From assembly GCA_900766585.1 (NCBI GenBank), contig CAAFVV010000028.1, forward strand, positions 13,351-77,350: a stretch of DNA of 64,000 nt, in the 5' to 3' direction. The notes under the pieces were generated by a model. The model had not been told where the DNA came from. It ran no database searches and saw only the letters and a program-made list of their open reading frames with translations. Positions within the stretch are counted from its first letter, which is position 1. Every line of letters starts with the position of its first letter. Source of the stretch: Clostridia bacterium. GTDB taxonomy: Bacteria > Bacillota > Clostridia > Oscillospirales > Acutalibacteraceae. Positions 1 through 7,710 of this stretch are shown one piece after another. Both the position numbers and the translations under genes were made by a program.

Positions 1-2357
1 ACCAAAAGGGTGTTATAGGTGGTATAATCCACAATGCCGATCGGCATATCGCCCGAGCGGAAGCGGTTGGCAAAGTCAAACGTGACCGGAAGCCCGTAGG
101 CGGTATAGAATTCCATGGATTTTTTAAATGCCCGGATGCTCTTGTCGCTGTCCAGCGCACTGGCGGTGCGGCTGTCGTTATACAGAGACCCGCCGGACTG
201 ATACAGCAGCAGCGTATACAGCGTATTCCACGCCACGCCCGCCGTCAGGTTGTTTTTCTGAAGCGTACCGATCAGCTCGTAAAAATCATCCCACGTTTCG
301 GGCGGTGTCAGCCCGAGAGAGGAAAACACGTCCGTCCGGGTAAACATCACCGGAAAGCTGACCGTTTCAGGCAGGGCGTACACCTTGCCCTTGTAGGTAA
401 ACGGCGTCAGCGCCGCCGCGGGATAGCGCTCCGCCGTTTCGGCAAAATCGGCAAAGCCGCTAAGGTCGCACACCGCGTCGCGGATGGCATAGTTCACCGG
501 TTCGCCCGCGCCCGCCGACAAAAACACATCCGGCCCGGTTCCCGCCAATATATTCGGCAGCAGCGTTCCGCCCGCCACCAGGCTGACCCGCACTCGGACC
601 CCCTCCTGCGGCGTAAACAGCTCATCCGCCAGCCGCTGCATAATCTCGCTCTGATCCCTGCCGGTAACCGTCCAGACAGTCACCTCGCGTTCGGTGGCGT
701 CAGCGGAGCCGCTGATGCCGACCTGGCTGTAATCGGTGAAAAAGCTGCGCACAAACAGGCGGAAACGATACCAGAAGTTTTGCAGCGCCGACTCTTTCTG
801 CTCCGGCAGCGGCGCAGATGCCGGCGTGAGCCAGAGCGTATCCAAAACCAGCGGCTGCTCGGCATAGGTGGAGAGCCACGTTCCCAGCGAGGATACGCCG
901 TCTTTAAAGGCGGAGAAATTTTCCGCAATCGTGTCCGGATCCCGGTGCATCTTTTCCAGCACCGCCGTCACGCGGTCAAGCGTCGCCGTGATCTCTCCCC
1001 GCGCGCCGGAGCTTTGCTTCAGCTCCCCGGACAGGCGCGAGAGCCGCTCCTCCTGCTTTCCGAGATCGGCGACGACATCCGGGATCAGCCGGTCAAACGC
1101 ATAATTGCGGTAAATATCCGGATCGGCGCCGGTATAGGTCAGGATCCGCAGATAATCGCTGTTGAGCGCCGTCAGCACGCTGCTGACCTCCTCCAGAACA
1201 GGCGCCATATCCCCCAGCACCGCCTCAAGCGTCAGCGTATGCGCGCCCGCCTCCAGCCAAAGACGGTATGTCTCCTCGCCGCCGAGCCGGAACAGCTTCC
1301 AGTCGTCGCTGTAAGCAAACGATACGGCGTCCGCCTCCGCAAACGGCACCTCGCCGTCAAGCAGCACCCGCCGCGCGGACACGGCGCCGGTATGTACGTT
1401 TTGCCGCGCCCGAAGGGTCAGGCAGTAAAACCCGCTCTTCTCCACCGAAAAGTCCCACGACAGCCATTGTCCTGCCGTGCTCCACTTGCTCCCGCCGATC
1501 GTGTTGAGCCGCACGGCAGCCACGTCGCAGGGCGTGGTGTTGACCGAGGAACGGTCGCTTGCCGCCGTCAGCGTAAAGGCGGAACGGCGGCTCGGCAGTT
1601 CCGCCCGCAGCACGATCTCCTCTGCGCCGGCGGTCTCGTCCGCCGCGCCCGCCAGCGCCGCCGTATATTCCGCGTAGGTCGGCAGCGTCTGCGGCGCGCT
1701 AAGCGTAATGCTTTCTATGTACAGCTCACCGCGCACGCCTTGCATCGTCAGCCGGTTTTCGCCCGCCGAAAACAAAAACAGCAGCGGCTGCGGCTGATAA
1801 CCGGACGCATCCCGCACCGTATAGGCGGAAAATTCCATCAGCTCGCGCTGGGCCGGGCGGATGTCGTTGCCCGCCGCATCCTGCAGAAAACCGCTCTCGT
1901 CGGCATACCGCCGCGCAAAGCTCACATACTGTGCCTCTTGATAGGGGATTTCGCCGTTCACGAGCAGAGTGCGTTCCGCCGCACCGGTAAACCCCGCAGC
2001 AGAGGATACTGCCGCGTACCGCACCGTCAGCGTATACAGCCCGCCGCGCGGCAGGGTAAACGTCCACTCGACCGCCCCGTCCGCCGGAGACAAAACCGCT
2101 TCGCGCCCCTCAACCGTTTCCGCCCTGCGCGAAGCTGCGGCAGCGGTCAGAGTCAGTGCTTCTCCGTCCGCTTTTTCCTCTGCCTGCGCCGACAGCCAGG
2201 CGGAATAGGACAAAAGCGCCGCCGTCGAAGCCCCTGATGCCGACGCCGCTCCGCCCTTCGTCTCTGCCGACGCAGCCTGACCGACCGGGAATGTCCCCGC
2301 CGCCAGAATCGCCGCCAGAAGCCCGAAAGCCGCCCGCTTTACTCGGTTTGTCCTCAT
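1..2357 (-). CDS. Extracellular solute-binding protein with N-terminal carbohydrate-binding-like domains (3' end outside window)
   Basis: An open frame of 785 codons runs off the left edge, so the C-terminus is missing. The ATG at 2357 follows GAGAGGAGATCCG. A signal peptide is visible (Arg/Lys-rich start, hydrophobic core, cleavage near QAASA) and there is no lipobox cysteine. Two beta-sandwich-like segments follow, at about residues 80-240 and 285-420; both have Trp/Tyr/Phe-rich strands and a similar ending in which a VNGE or LDGE turn precedes an aromatic stretch. A charged helical stretch comes next, and from about residue 570 a type-1 sugar-binding-protein fold begins (EVTVWTVTG, later TGPDVFLSAG and YALPETVSFPVMFTR). 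It probably binds an oligosaccharide outside the cell for an ABC importer encoded to the left. It is divergent from a GntR-LacI regulator and has its own strong promoter. The family call is firm; the substrate is unknown. Confidence 0.85.
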   Translation of the reverse strand, partial: MRTNRVKRAAFGLLAAILAAGTFPVGQAASAETKGGAASASGASTAALLSYSAWLSAQAEEKADGEALTLTAAAASRRAETVEGREAVLSPADGAVEWTFTLPRGGLYTLTVRYAAVSSAAGFTGAAERTLLVNGEIPYQEAQYVSFARRYADESGFLQDAAGNDIRPAQRELMEFSAYTVRDASGYQPQPLLFLFSAGENRLTMQGVRGELYIESITLSAPQTLPTYAEYTAALAGAADETAGAEEIVLRAELPSRRSAFTLTAASDRSSVNTTPCDVAAVRLNTIGGSKWSTAGQWLSWDFSVEKSGFYCLTLRARQNVHTGAVSARRVLLDGEVPFAEADAVSFAYSDDWKLFRLGGEETYRLWLEAGAHTLTLEAVLGDMAPVLEEVSSVLTALNSDYLRILTYTGADPDIYRNYAFDRLIPDVVADLGKQEERLSRLSGELKQSSGARGEITATLDRVTAVLEKMHRDPDTIAENFSAFKDGVSSLGTWLSTYAEQPLVLDTLWLTPASAPLPEQKESALQNFWYRFRLFVRSFFTDYSQVGISGSADATEREVTVWTVTGRDQSEIMQRLADELFTPQEGVRVRVSLVAGGTLLPNILAGTGPDVFLSAGAGEPVNYAIRDAVCDLSGFADFAETAERYPAAALTPFTYKGKVYALPETVSFPVMFTRTDVFSSLGLTPPETWDDFYELIGTLQKNNLTAGVAWNTLYTLLLYQSGGSLYNDSRTASALDSDKSIRAFKKSMEFYTAYGLPVTFDFANRFRSGDMPIGIVDYTTYNTLL

Positions 2358-2391
2358 CGGATCTCCTCTCATCAGTTCCGCACGCCCTTCG

Positions 2392-2425
2392 TTTATAATA
2401 CAAGATGACTATTTTAAAATACAAG
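2392..2425 (-). promoter_or_regulatory. Direct repeats in the leader of the solute-binding protein gene
   Basis: TTTATAATACAAG (2392-2404) and TTTAAAATACAAG (2413-2425) differ at one position and are offset by 21 bp, two helical turns. They lie between the promoter and the start codon. Their core partly resembles the half-site of the palindrome at 2581. They may be regulator binding sites; this is inference. Confidence 0.4.
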
Positions 2426-2448
2426 TAAGTTTTATTTTGACTGCTATT

Positions 2449-2477
2449 ATCATACACCCCGTTCTTCATAATGTCAA
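2449..2477 (-). promoter_or_regulatory. Sigma-A promoter of the solute-binding protein gene
   Basis: On the minus strand, TTGACA (2472-2477), a 17-bp spacer and TATGAT (2449-2454) form a near-consensus vegetative promoter about 90 bp upstream of the ATG at 2357. Confidence 0.8.
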
Positions 2478-2580
2478 GAGTCTTTTTGCAATAATATCCA
2501 AATATTTTTTTCGTCTACGCTGTGTTTTGACGTTTACAACGTCTGATTTTGGTTGCTTTTCGTCCAGCTTTTTCTAATTT

Positions 2581-2597
2581 AAATACATGATGTATTT
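2581..2597. promoter_or_regulatory. Palindromic operator candidate in the divergent region
   Basis: AAATACATGATGTATTT is a perfect 17-bp palindrome with one central base, in the AT-rich 376-bp gap between the divergent solute-binding protein and regulator genes. It lies 38 bp upstream of the regulator's -35 box. GntR-LacI hybrids such as AraR bind palindromes of this size, so it is a reasonable site for the neighbouring regulator. A second inverted repeat, ATGATGTA (2587-2594) with TACATCAT (2605-2612), overlaps it. Confidence 0.5.
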
Positions 2598-2634
2598 TTA
2601 TATTTACATCATTTTCTCCTTGAAAAACTGTGCA

Positions 2635-2663
2635 TTGACAAACCTGTCTTTTTTTCCTATACT
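2635..2663 (+). promoter_or_regulatory. Sigma-A promoter of the GntR-LacI regulator gene
   Basis: TTGACA (2635-2640), 17 bp, TATACT (2658-2663), about 70 bp upstream of the ATG at 2734. The rest of the 2358-2733 gap is AT-rich and holds only the sites listed here. Confidence 0.8.
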
Positions 2664-2733
2664 ATAGGTAAGATTCATATGAGATCACGGCACAAACAGC
2701 CGACCCTGCCGTCGGCGAGGGAGGGAAAACGCT

Positions 2734-3825
2734 ATGGGACGAAGCCCGACACAATCGACAAAAGCGCGTGCCTATATTCAAGACTATATTCTGCAAAAAC
2801 AGTTGAAGGAAAACGACCCGCTCCCCTCGGAAAGCTACTGGGAAAAGCAGATCGGTGTCAGCCGCGTGACCGTACGCAAAGCGCTGGCAGATCTGCAGGA
2901 AACAGGCGTGCTGAAAAGCGTCCGCGGCAAGGGGTATTTCCTGCAGGAAAAACCCGTTTCCGCCGCCAAGCGGCCGTTTCCCGTTGTGATGCACAGCGCT
3001 TCCCACGCCTTCGGCTCCATCAAGCTGCTTGAAGGCATCACCCGCTGCCTCAACGATCACGGATACATGCTGAATCTGGTCATACTGGACGCCGACACGG
3101 CGACAGAGGAAAGCACCCTGCTCCGCCTGTACAACGAGGGGTTCCGCCATGTGCTGTTTTTCTCCGCCGACCACCCCGTCGACGGCAAGCTGTTTGCACG
3201 CCTGCACGCAGAGGGCATGTGCTTTACTTTTGCCGGCAACCCGCCGACATATTTGTCTACCGATCTGGTGGAAAGCGACAATATCGCCAACGCCTATGAC
3301 ATCACTGCCTATCTGATCCGCAAGGGACACCGGCGTATCGCCTGGTTTGCCTCCGTGCAAAAGGAGGACGCCCTGTCCATGACGCCGATCCGCAAGCGGC
3401 AGATGGGCTTCCGACTGGCGCTTGAAGCCCATGGGATTCCCTATGACGAAAGCGATTTCTTTTTCTGGGAGCAGCCCGACGATCCCGACACCGTCCGCCG
3501 GATCGTCTCCTCCGAAAGGCAGTATTCCGCTATTGTCGCCGTCAACGATGCCTCTGCGCTCTCCCTGATCTATCAGCTCATCAATCTGGGTTTTCGCGTC
3601 CCTGCCGACTATTCCGTCGTCGGCTATGACAACATTCCCCTGCTGTATGCCGACAACCGTATCCGGCTGACTACGGTCGAACAGCCGTTTTTTGAGATCG
3701 GCTACCGCGCCGCAGAGCTGGCTGTCGCGCACCTGGAAAATCCGGCGCGGGAGACCTGCCATCTCTACCTGCCCGGTCCCGTCATTGAGGGGGAGACGGT
3801 ACAGGCGCTGACACCGGACGACTAA
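2734..3825 (+). CDS. GntR-family HTH / LacI-type sensor hybrid transcriptional regulator (AraR-like)
   Basis: This 363-residue regulator has a GntR winged helix at the N-terminus (about residues 8-75, with PLPSES, the recognition segment VSRVTVRKALADL and the wing VRGKGYFLQ). A LacI/periplasmic-binding-type sugar sensor follows from about residue 85 to the end (SVVGYDNIP, then a C-terminal LTTVEQP region). This architecture is that of AraR of Bacillus, a repressor released by a sugar. The start follows GGAGGG. Its divergent orientation to the solute-binding protein gene, and the palindrome between them, suggest that it controls sugar uptake and its own gene. The effector is not evident from the sequence. 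Confidence 0.85.
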   Translation: MGRSPTQSTKARAYIQDYILQKQLKENDPLPSESYWEKQIGVSRVTVRKALADLQETGVLKSVRGKGYFLQEKPVSAAKRPFPVVMHSASHAFGSIKLLEGITRCLNDHGYMLNLVILDADTATEESTLLRLYNEGFRHVLFFSADHPVDGKLFARLHAEGMCFTFAGNPPTYLSTDLVESDNIANAYDITAYLIRKGHRRIAWFASVQKEDALSMTPIRKRQMGFRLALEAHGIPYDESDFFFWEQPDDPDTVRRIVSSERQYSAIVAVNDASALSLIYQLINLGFRVPADYSVVGYDNIPLLYADNRIRLTTVEQPFFEIGYRAAELAVAHLENPARETCHLYLPGPVIEGETVQALTPDD

Positions 3826-3893
3826 GACCGCTTCTCCGTGCTGTCCCCGTATATTTCCCCGAAAACGGGGCATGGGTATAGCATCGGTTTTGC

Positions 3894-3922
3894 TTGCGTT
3901 TTTCGGGAAAATATGGTATACT
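3894..3922 (+). promoter_or_regulatory. Sigma-A promoter of the Fe-S assembly operon
   Basis: TTGCGT (3894-3899), 17 bp, TATACT (3917-3922). It lies 40 bp upstream of the ATPase start at 3963, so the ATG at 3894 in the same frame cannot be the start. Confidence 0.7.
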
Positions 3923-3962
3923 GAATCGGTGCATAATATGTTGTATACGCAGGAGGCAGCTC

Positions 3963-4688
3963 ATGCTGGAATTAAGGCATCTTTCCTATCAGGTGGAACA
4001 GGATCATGCGGAAAAGGACATCCTGACCGATATCAACCTGACCCTTAACGAACGGTTTATTGCTATCACCGGCCCGAACGGCGGCGGAAAATCCACGCTT
4101 GCCAAAGTGATTGCCGGCATTCTTCCCCCGACGGAGGGACAGATCCTTTTGGACGGCGAGGATATCACGGCGCTGTCCGTGACCGACCGCGCCCGCAAGG
4201 GGATCAGCTTCGCGTTTCAGCAGCCCGTCCGCTTCAAGGGGCTGACCGTGCGCGACCTCATCACACTGGCTGCCGGGCGCAAGCTCAGCGTGACCGATGC
4301 CTGCGCCTATCTCTCCGAGGTCGGGCTGTGTGCGCGGGACTATATCGACCGCGAGGTCAACGCCAGCCTGTCGGGCGGCGAGCTCAAACGCATCGAGATC
4401 GCCATGATCCTGGCGCGCAGCACACAGCTGTCGATTTTTGACGAGCCAGAAGCGGGGATCGACCTGTGGAGCTTCCAGAACCTGATCAACGTCTTTGAAA
4501 AAATGGCGGATCATTTAAACGGCTCTATCCTGATCATCTCCCATCAGGAGCGCATTTTGAATATTGCCGACCGCATTCTTGTGCTGGCGGACGGCAAGGT
4601 GTGCGCCGACGGCACAAAGGACGAGATCCTGCCGCGGCTGCTCGGGCAGTCGGAGGCGTGCTCCGCACTGACCGACAAGCTGAAATAA
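3963..4688 (+). CDS. sufC: SufC-type Fe-S cluster assembly ATPase
   Basis: This 241-residue ABC ATPase powers the scaffold of the SUF-type iron-sulfur assembly machinery in the cytoplasm. Walker A is GPNGGGKS (37-44), followed by a Q-loop (FAFQQPVRFKG), the signature LSGGE and the Walker B/D-loop region IFDEPEAGIDLWSF, which is characteristic of SufC. The start is the ATG preceded by AGGAGG at 3951; an upstream in-frame ATG lies inside the promoter. The next gene, 13 bp downstream, is a single SufB/D-like scaffold. The pair therefore matches the minimal two-gene form (SmsC-SmsB) described in methanogens and some anaerobic bacteria. No cysteine desulfurase or SufU is adjacent. Confidence 0.9.
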   Translation: MLELRHLSYQVEQDHAEKDILTDINLTLNERFIAITGPNGGGKSTLAKVIAGILPPTEGQILLDGEDITALSVTDRARKGISFAFQQPVRFKGLTVRDLITLAAGRKLSVTDACAYLSEVGLCARDYIDREVNASLSGGELKRIEIAMILARSTQLSIFDEPEAGIDLWSFQNLINVFEKMADHLNGSILIISHQERILNIADRILVLADGKVCADGTKDEILPRLLGQSEACSALTDKLK

Positions 4689-4701
4689 GGGGGAAAACAG
4701 T

Positions 4702-5619
4702 ATGGACGCCATTGAAAAACAGCTTCTCGAGACTGTGGCGGATCTCCACGGCATACCCGAGGGCGCCTATAATATCCGCAAAAACGGCAAACCGGACGGA
4801 CGCCGCTCGACGGCGCATATCCAAATCGACACCAAAACGGACAAGCCCGGCATTGACATCCACATCCAGCCCGGCACACGCAACGAAAGCGTGCATATCC
4901 CGGTGATCCTGAGCGAATCCGGTCTGAACGATATGGTGTATAACGACTTCTACGTCGGTGAGGACGCCGACGTCACCATTATTGCCGGTTGCGGAATCCA
5001 CAACTGCGGCGACCAGAGGGCACAGCATGACGGCATCCACACCTTCTATCTGGCACGCGGCGCGCGGGTGCGCTATGTGGAAAAGCACTACGCCGACGGA
5101 GACGGCAGCGGCGAACGGGTGCTGAATCCCGTCACCGTCGTCCGGTTGGAGGAGGACAGCTATATGGAGATGGAAACGACCCAGATCGGCGGTGTCGATT
5201 CCACCGTGCGGCGCACTGAGGCGACGCTCGGCGACCGCGCGACGCTGATCATCCGCGAAAAGATCATGACCGCCGGAAAACAGACCGCCGAAACGCATTT
5301 CACGGTGGATCTTGACGGCGTCGGCTCCGGCACCCATGTCATCTCCCGTTCGGTCGCGCGGGACGGCTCCCATCAGCTTTTCTGCTCGCAGATCAACGGC
5401 AACAACGCCTGCACGGGGCACACCGAGTGTGATGCCATATTGATGGATCACGGCTCGGTCAGTGCCGTTCCCGAGATCAGCGCCAACCATGTGGACGCCA
5501 GCCTCATCCACGAGGCCGCCATCGGCAAGATCGCCGGCGAGCAGCTTGTCAAGCTCATGACGCTCGGTCTGACCGAAAAGGAAGCCGAAGAGCAGATCAT
5601 CGCCGGCTTTATGAAATAA
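4702..5619 (+). CDS. SufB/SufD-type Fe-S scaffold protein (SmsB-like)
   Basis: This 305-residue protein is the scaffold partner of the SufC-type ATPase just upstream. It is much shorter than SufB (about 470 residues) and lacks the long N-terminal region. It keeps the beta-helix core and the C-terminal helical segment that docks SufC (HEAAIGKIAGEQL followed by MTLGLTEKEAEEQII). Candidate cluster ligands include Cys and His in the segment AGCGIHNCGDQRAQHDG and a later CTGHTECD. The start follows AAGGGGGAAAACAGT. It probably forms a homodimeric scaffold with two ATPases. The assignment is strong; the specific SmsB label rests on length and the two-gene context. Confidence 0.88.
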   Translation: MDAIEKQLLETVADLHGIPEGAYNIRKNGKPDGRRSTAHIQIDTKTDKPGIDIHIQPGTRNESVHIPVILSESGLNDMVYNDFYVGEDADVTIIAGCGIHNCGDQRAQHDGIHTFYLARGARVRYVEKHYADGDGSGERVLNPVTVVRLEEDSYMEMETTQIGGVDSTVRRTEATLGDRATLIIREKIMTAGKQTAETHFTVDLDGVGSGTHVISRSVARDGSHQLFCSQINGNNACTGHTECDAILMDHGSVSAVPEISANHVDASLIHEAAIGKIAGEQLVKLMTLGLTEKEAEEQIIAGFMK

Positions 5620-5660
5620 GCGGCAGCATTCCGCTTTTCCGGCTTTAGGGGGAATCCGCC

Positions 5661-6140
5661 ATGTCTCTGTCCGCGCTGTTTTCGCGCTATAAGCGCGGCA
5701 TCCGCTATCTGATCGCCGGCGGGCTGACCACCGTTATCAGTCTCGGCAGCTTTATGCTGTTTGACCGGCTGTTTGGACAGGATCGCTTTCTGATCACCAA
5801 TGTGATCAGCTGGATTCTGGCGGTGCTGTTTGCCTTTTTCGTCAACAAATACTGGGTATTCGAGTCCAAAAGCTCTGACCGGCGGACGCTGCTGCCGGAG
5901 CTGTTGAGCTTTTTCGGCGCGCGGCTGTTCTCTCTGCTTATGGAGGAGGCAGGGCTGTTCCTGCTGCTGGACATACTCGGCATGAAGGCGCTCGGCTTTA
6001 CCCTGTGGCGCTTTTTGGTGACCGGCAACGATATTGCCAAGCTGCTGATGCAGGTGATCGTGCTGATTCTCAACTATCTGTTCAGCCGTTTCCTGATCTT
6101 TCGCCGCAAACAGCCGGCATCCCCGGAAAACCGACAGTAA
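5661..6140 (+). CDS. GtrA-like membrane protein
   Basis: This 159-residue protein has four hydrophobic segments and the GtrA-family pattern: an N-terminal RYLIAGGLTTVISLGSF segment, FVNKYWVFES after the second helix, and NYLFSRFLIFRRKQ near the C-terminus. GtrA-like proteins are linked to the transfer of lipid-linked sugars across the membrane during wall or surface polysaccharide synthesis. It follows the Fe-S genes on the same strand by 41 bp and precedes a terminator, so it may be co-transcribed with them without being related in function. Confidence 0.85.
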   Translation: MSLSALFSRYKRGIRYLIAGGLTTVISLGSFMLFDRLFGQDRFLITNVISWILAVLFAFFVNKYWVFESKSSDRRTLLPELLSFFGARLFSLLMEEAGLFLLLDILGMKALGFTLWRFLVTGNDIAKLLMQVIVLILNYLFSRFLIFRRKQPASPENRQ

Positions 6141-6166
6141 TTTTCCCCATCTTTTATACAAAAAGG

Positions 6167-6202
6167 AAAACCGACAGACGAGTGTTCTCGCCTGTCGGTT
6201 TT
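6167..6202. terminator. Bidirectional terminator between the GtrA-like gene and degV
   Basis: AAAACCGACAG (6167-6177) pairs with CTGTCGGTTTT (6192-6202). An inner CGAG/CTCG extension closes the loop, and T runs follow on the plus strand. Confidence 0.85.
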
Positions 6203-6211
6203 TGTGTTTTT

Positions 6212-7063
6212 TCAAGCGGCGGTCCGGTTTCTGAAAAAGGCAACCGCAATCGTCCCGGGGCCGCAATGCGTGCCGATAATGCTGCCGATCGCCGTATACC
6301 TCACCCCATCCAGATTTCCCTCCCAGATCGCCCTGCTGTCCTCAATATACTTCTGCAGAAGCGCATCGGAAATCCCGCTGTACCCGAGCAGCACCGGCAG
6401 CGAAAAATCTATGCCGCCGACCCGCTCCATCTCCTCCGCCAGCAGGTTGTTGCCCATCTTTGAGCCGCGCGCCTTGCCGAGGATCCGGATCTCGCCGTCG
6501 ACAACCGCTATGACCGGCTTGATCTGCAAAACTGCGCCCGCCCATGCCGCCGTTTTGGAAATTCTGCCGCCGCGCTTCAAATATTCCAGCGTATCCAGCA
6601 GCGCCACCACAACAATGCGCTTTTTCTCCTCCTCCAATGCTGCGGCAATCTCCTGCGCGGAAAGCTCGGCATCGCGCAGGGCGAGGGCGCGCTCAACCAG
6701 AACGCCTTCGCCCATCGCCACGCTGGCGCTGTCCACCACGAAGATATCCGGATAGTCCGCCGCTGCGATCACCGCGCTTTGATAGGTGCCGGACAGCCTG
6801 GACGCCATGGTGATGACCACGGCGCTCTCACCTGCCGCGCGCACGCGGTCATAGACCTCGGCAAAGGCAGCGGGCGTCGCCTGACTCGTCGAGGGCATGG
6901 CATCGCTTTCGATCAGCTTTTGATAAAATGCCGTGTGGTCGATCGTCACCCCCTCGATATATTCCTCATCGCCGAAATGCACTGTCATCGCCACCGTATA
7001 TACCTGCCGCCGGATGTCCGGCGTGAGATCGGCGGCAGAGTCTGTGATGATTCTGACTGACAT
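6212..7063 (-). CDS. DegV family fatty-acid-binding protein
   Basis: This 283-residue protein matches the DegV family along its whole length: an N-terminal RIITDSAADL, then MPSTSQATPAAF, TMASRLSGTYQSA, a central LKRGGRISK and a C-terminal IIGTHCGPGTIAVAFF. DegV (FakB-like) proteins bind a fatty acid in a buried pocket, and some present it to the FakA kinase for phospholipid synthesis; no FakA is nearby. It lies 19 bp downstream of a MarR-type regulator on the same strand, so both are probably controlled by the autoregulated promoter at 7599. The pair hints at regulation by fatty acids or membrane state, which is inference. Confidence 0.9.
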   Translation of the reverse strand: MSVRIITDSAADLTPDIRRQVYTVAMTVHFGDEEYIEGVTIDHTAFYQKLIESDAMPSTSQATPAAFAEVYDRVRAAGESAVVITMASRLSGTYQSAVIAAADYPDIFVVDSASVAMGEGVLVERALALRDAELSAQEIAAALEEEKKRIVVVALLDTLEYLKRGGRISKTAAWAGAVLQIKPVIAVVDGEIRILGKARGSKMGNNLLAEEMERVGGIDFSLPVLLGYSGISDALLQKYIEDSRAIWEGNLDGVRYTAIGSIIGTHCGPGTIAVAFFRNRTAA

Positions 7064-7082
7064 AAATCTCCATCCTTTCCCA

Positions 7083-7562
7083 TTATTCCGAGCGTGCGCA
7101 GCCGTCTTGCTCCCCGGTCTCTTCGCCCTTGTCCGCTATCCTCCGCAGGCGCTCGCTCACCGCAGAAAGACAGCGGTAAAACTCGGCGCGCTCTGTCTCA
7201 TCCATCTCACGGCCGACCTCGTCAAGCACCGCACTGATCTTTTCTGCTATGCGCTGCCCCGACTCCCGCCCCTTTTCCGTGAGAAAAAGCGGACTGTTAT
7301 AGCGCTTGCCGTCCGCAGAGTCCCGCGTCAGATATCCGTTTTTCTCCAAAAAACCGACCGCGCGGGAAATGCCGGCTTTGTCCTCTTCACAGTATTCGCC
7401 AAGCTGCGTCACGGTCGCCGCACCGGTCGTGTATACATAATACAGACAGGATATATGGACGCTCCGCAGACCAAACGCCGCCATCTCCCTATTCTTGATT
7501 CGGCGGATGCTCCGGCTGATCCGGTTGACCAGCACCGTAAAGGTCTCAAACCGCTCCTGCAT
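7083..7562 (-). CDS. MarR family transcriptional regulator
   Basis: This 159-residue winged-helix regulator has the MarR layout: N-terminal dimerisation helix, VTQLGEYCEEDKAGISRAV as helix-turn-helix, then the wing DGKRYNSPLFLTEKGRE and a C-terminal helix. It is the first gene of a two-gene operon with DegV. Two near-identical 22-bp palindromes flank and overlap its promoter (7575-7596 and 7611-7632), which strongly suggests repression of its own operon. The ligand is unknown; its pairing with a fatty-acid-binding protein makes an acyl ligand possible. Confidence 0.9.
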   Translation of the reverse strand: MQERFETFTVLVNRISRSIRRIKNREMAAFGLRSVHISCLYYVYTTGAATVTQLGEYCEEDKAGISRAVGFLEKNGYLTRDSADGKRYNSPLFLTEKGRESGQRIAEKISAVLDEVGREMDETERAEFYRCLSAVSERLRRIADKGEETGEQDGCARSE

Positions 7563-7574
7563 ATCGTTCCTCCC

Positions 7575-7596
7575 GTTTGTTGTTTTGTCAACAAGC
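7575..7596. promoter_or_regulatory. MarR operator candidate, downstream copy
   Basis: The palindrome has arms TTGTTG and TCAACAA and closely matches the 7611 copy. It lies just downstream of the -10 box, between the promoter and the marR start codon. The two copies are 36 bp apart. Confidence 0.7.
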
Positions 7597-7598
7597 GA

Positions 7599-7627
7599 AG
7601 TATATCACAAACTTGTTGATTTGTCAA
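7599..7627 (-). promoter_or_regulatory. Sigma-A promoter of the marR-degV operon
   Basis: TTGACA (7622-7627), 17 bp, TATACT (7599-7604) on the minus strand. The -35 box is embedded in the upstream palindrome, as expected for a repressible promoter. Confidence 0.85.
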
Positions 7628-7632
7628 CAAGT
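7611..7632. promoter_or_regulatory. MarR operator candidate, upstream copy
   Basis: A perfect inverted repeat, ACTTGTTGA, four bases, TCAACAAGT, overlaps the -35 box of the marR promoter. Confidence 0.75.
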
Positions 7633-7641
7633 AAGCCAATA

Positions 7642-7676
7642 AAAGGCGGCGGCTTTTCCTCAAAGCCGCCGCCTTT
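7642..7676 (-). terminator. Terminator of the yab/divIC gene run
   Basis: AAAGGCGGCGGCTTT (7642-7656) pairs perfectly with AAAGCCGCCGCCTTT (7662-7676). On the minus strand the stem is followed by TTTTATT. It sits between the end of yabR and the marR promoter. Confidence 0.85.
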
Positions 7677-7710
7677 GCATTTCATCATTCTGCGGAGAAC
7701 AGGATACCGC

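Noticed and set aside
780..2237. A 485-codon open frame on the plus strand, rich in Arg, Pro and Ala
   Set aside because: It is antisense to the solute-binding protein, has no ribosome site and shows the Arg/Pro-rich composition of a GC-rich shadow frame.
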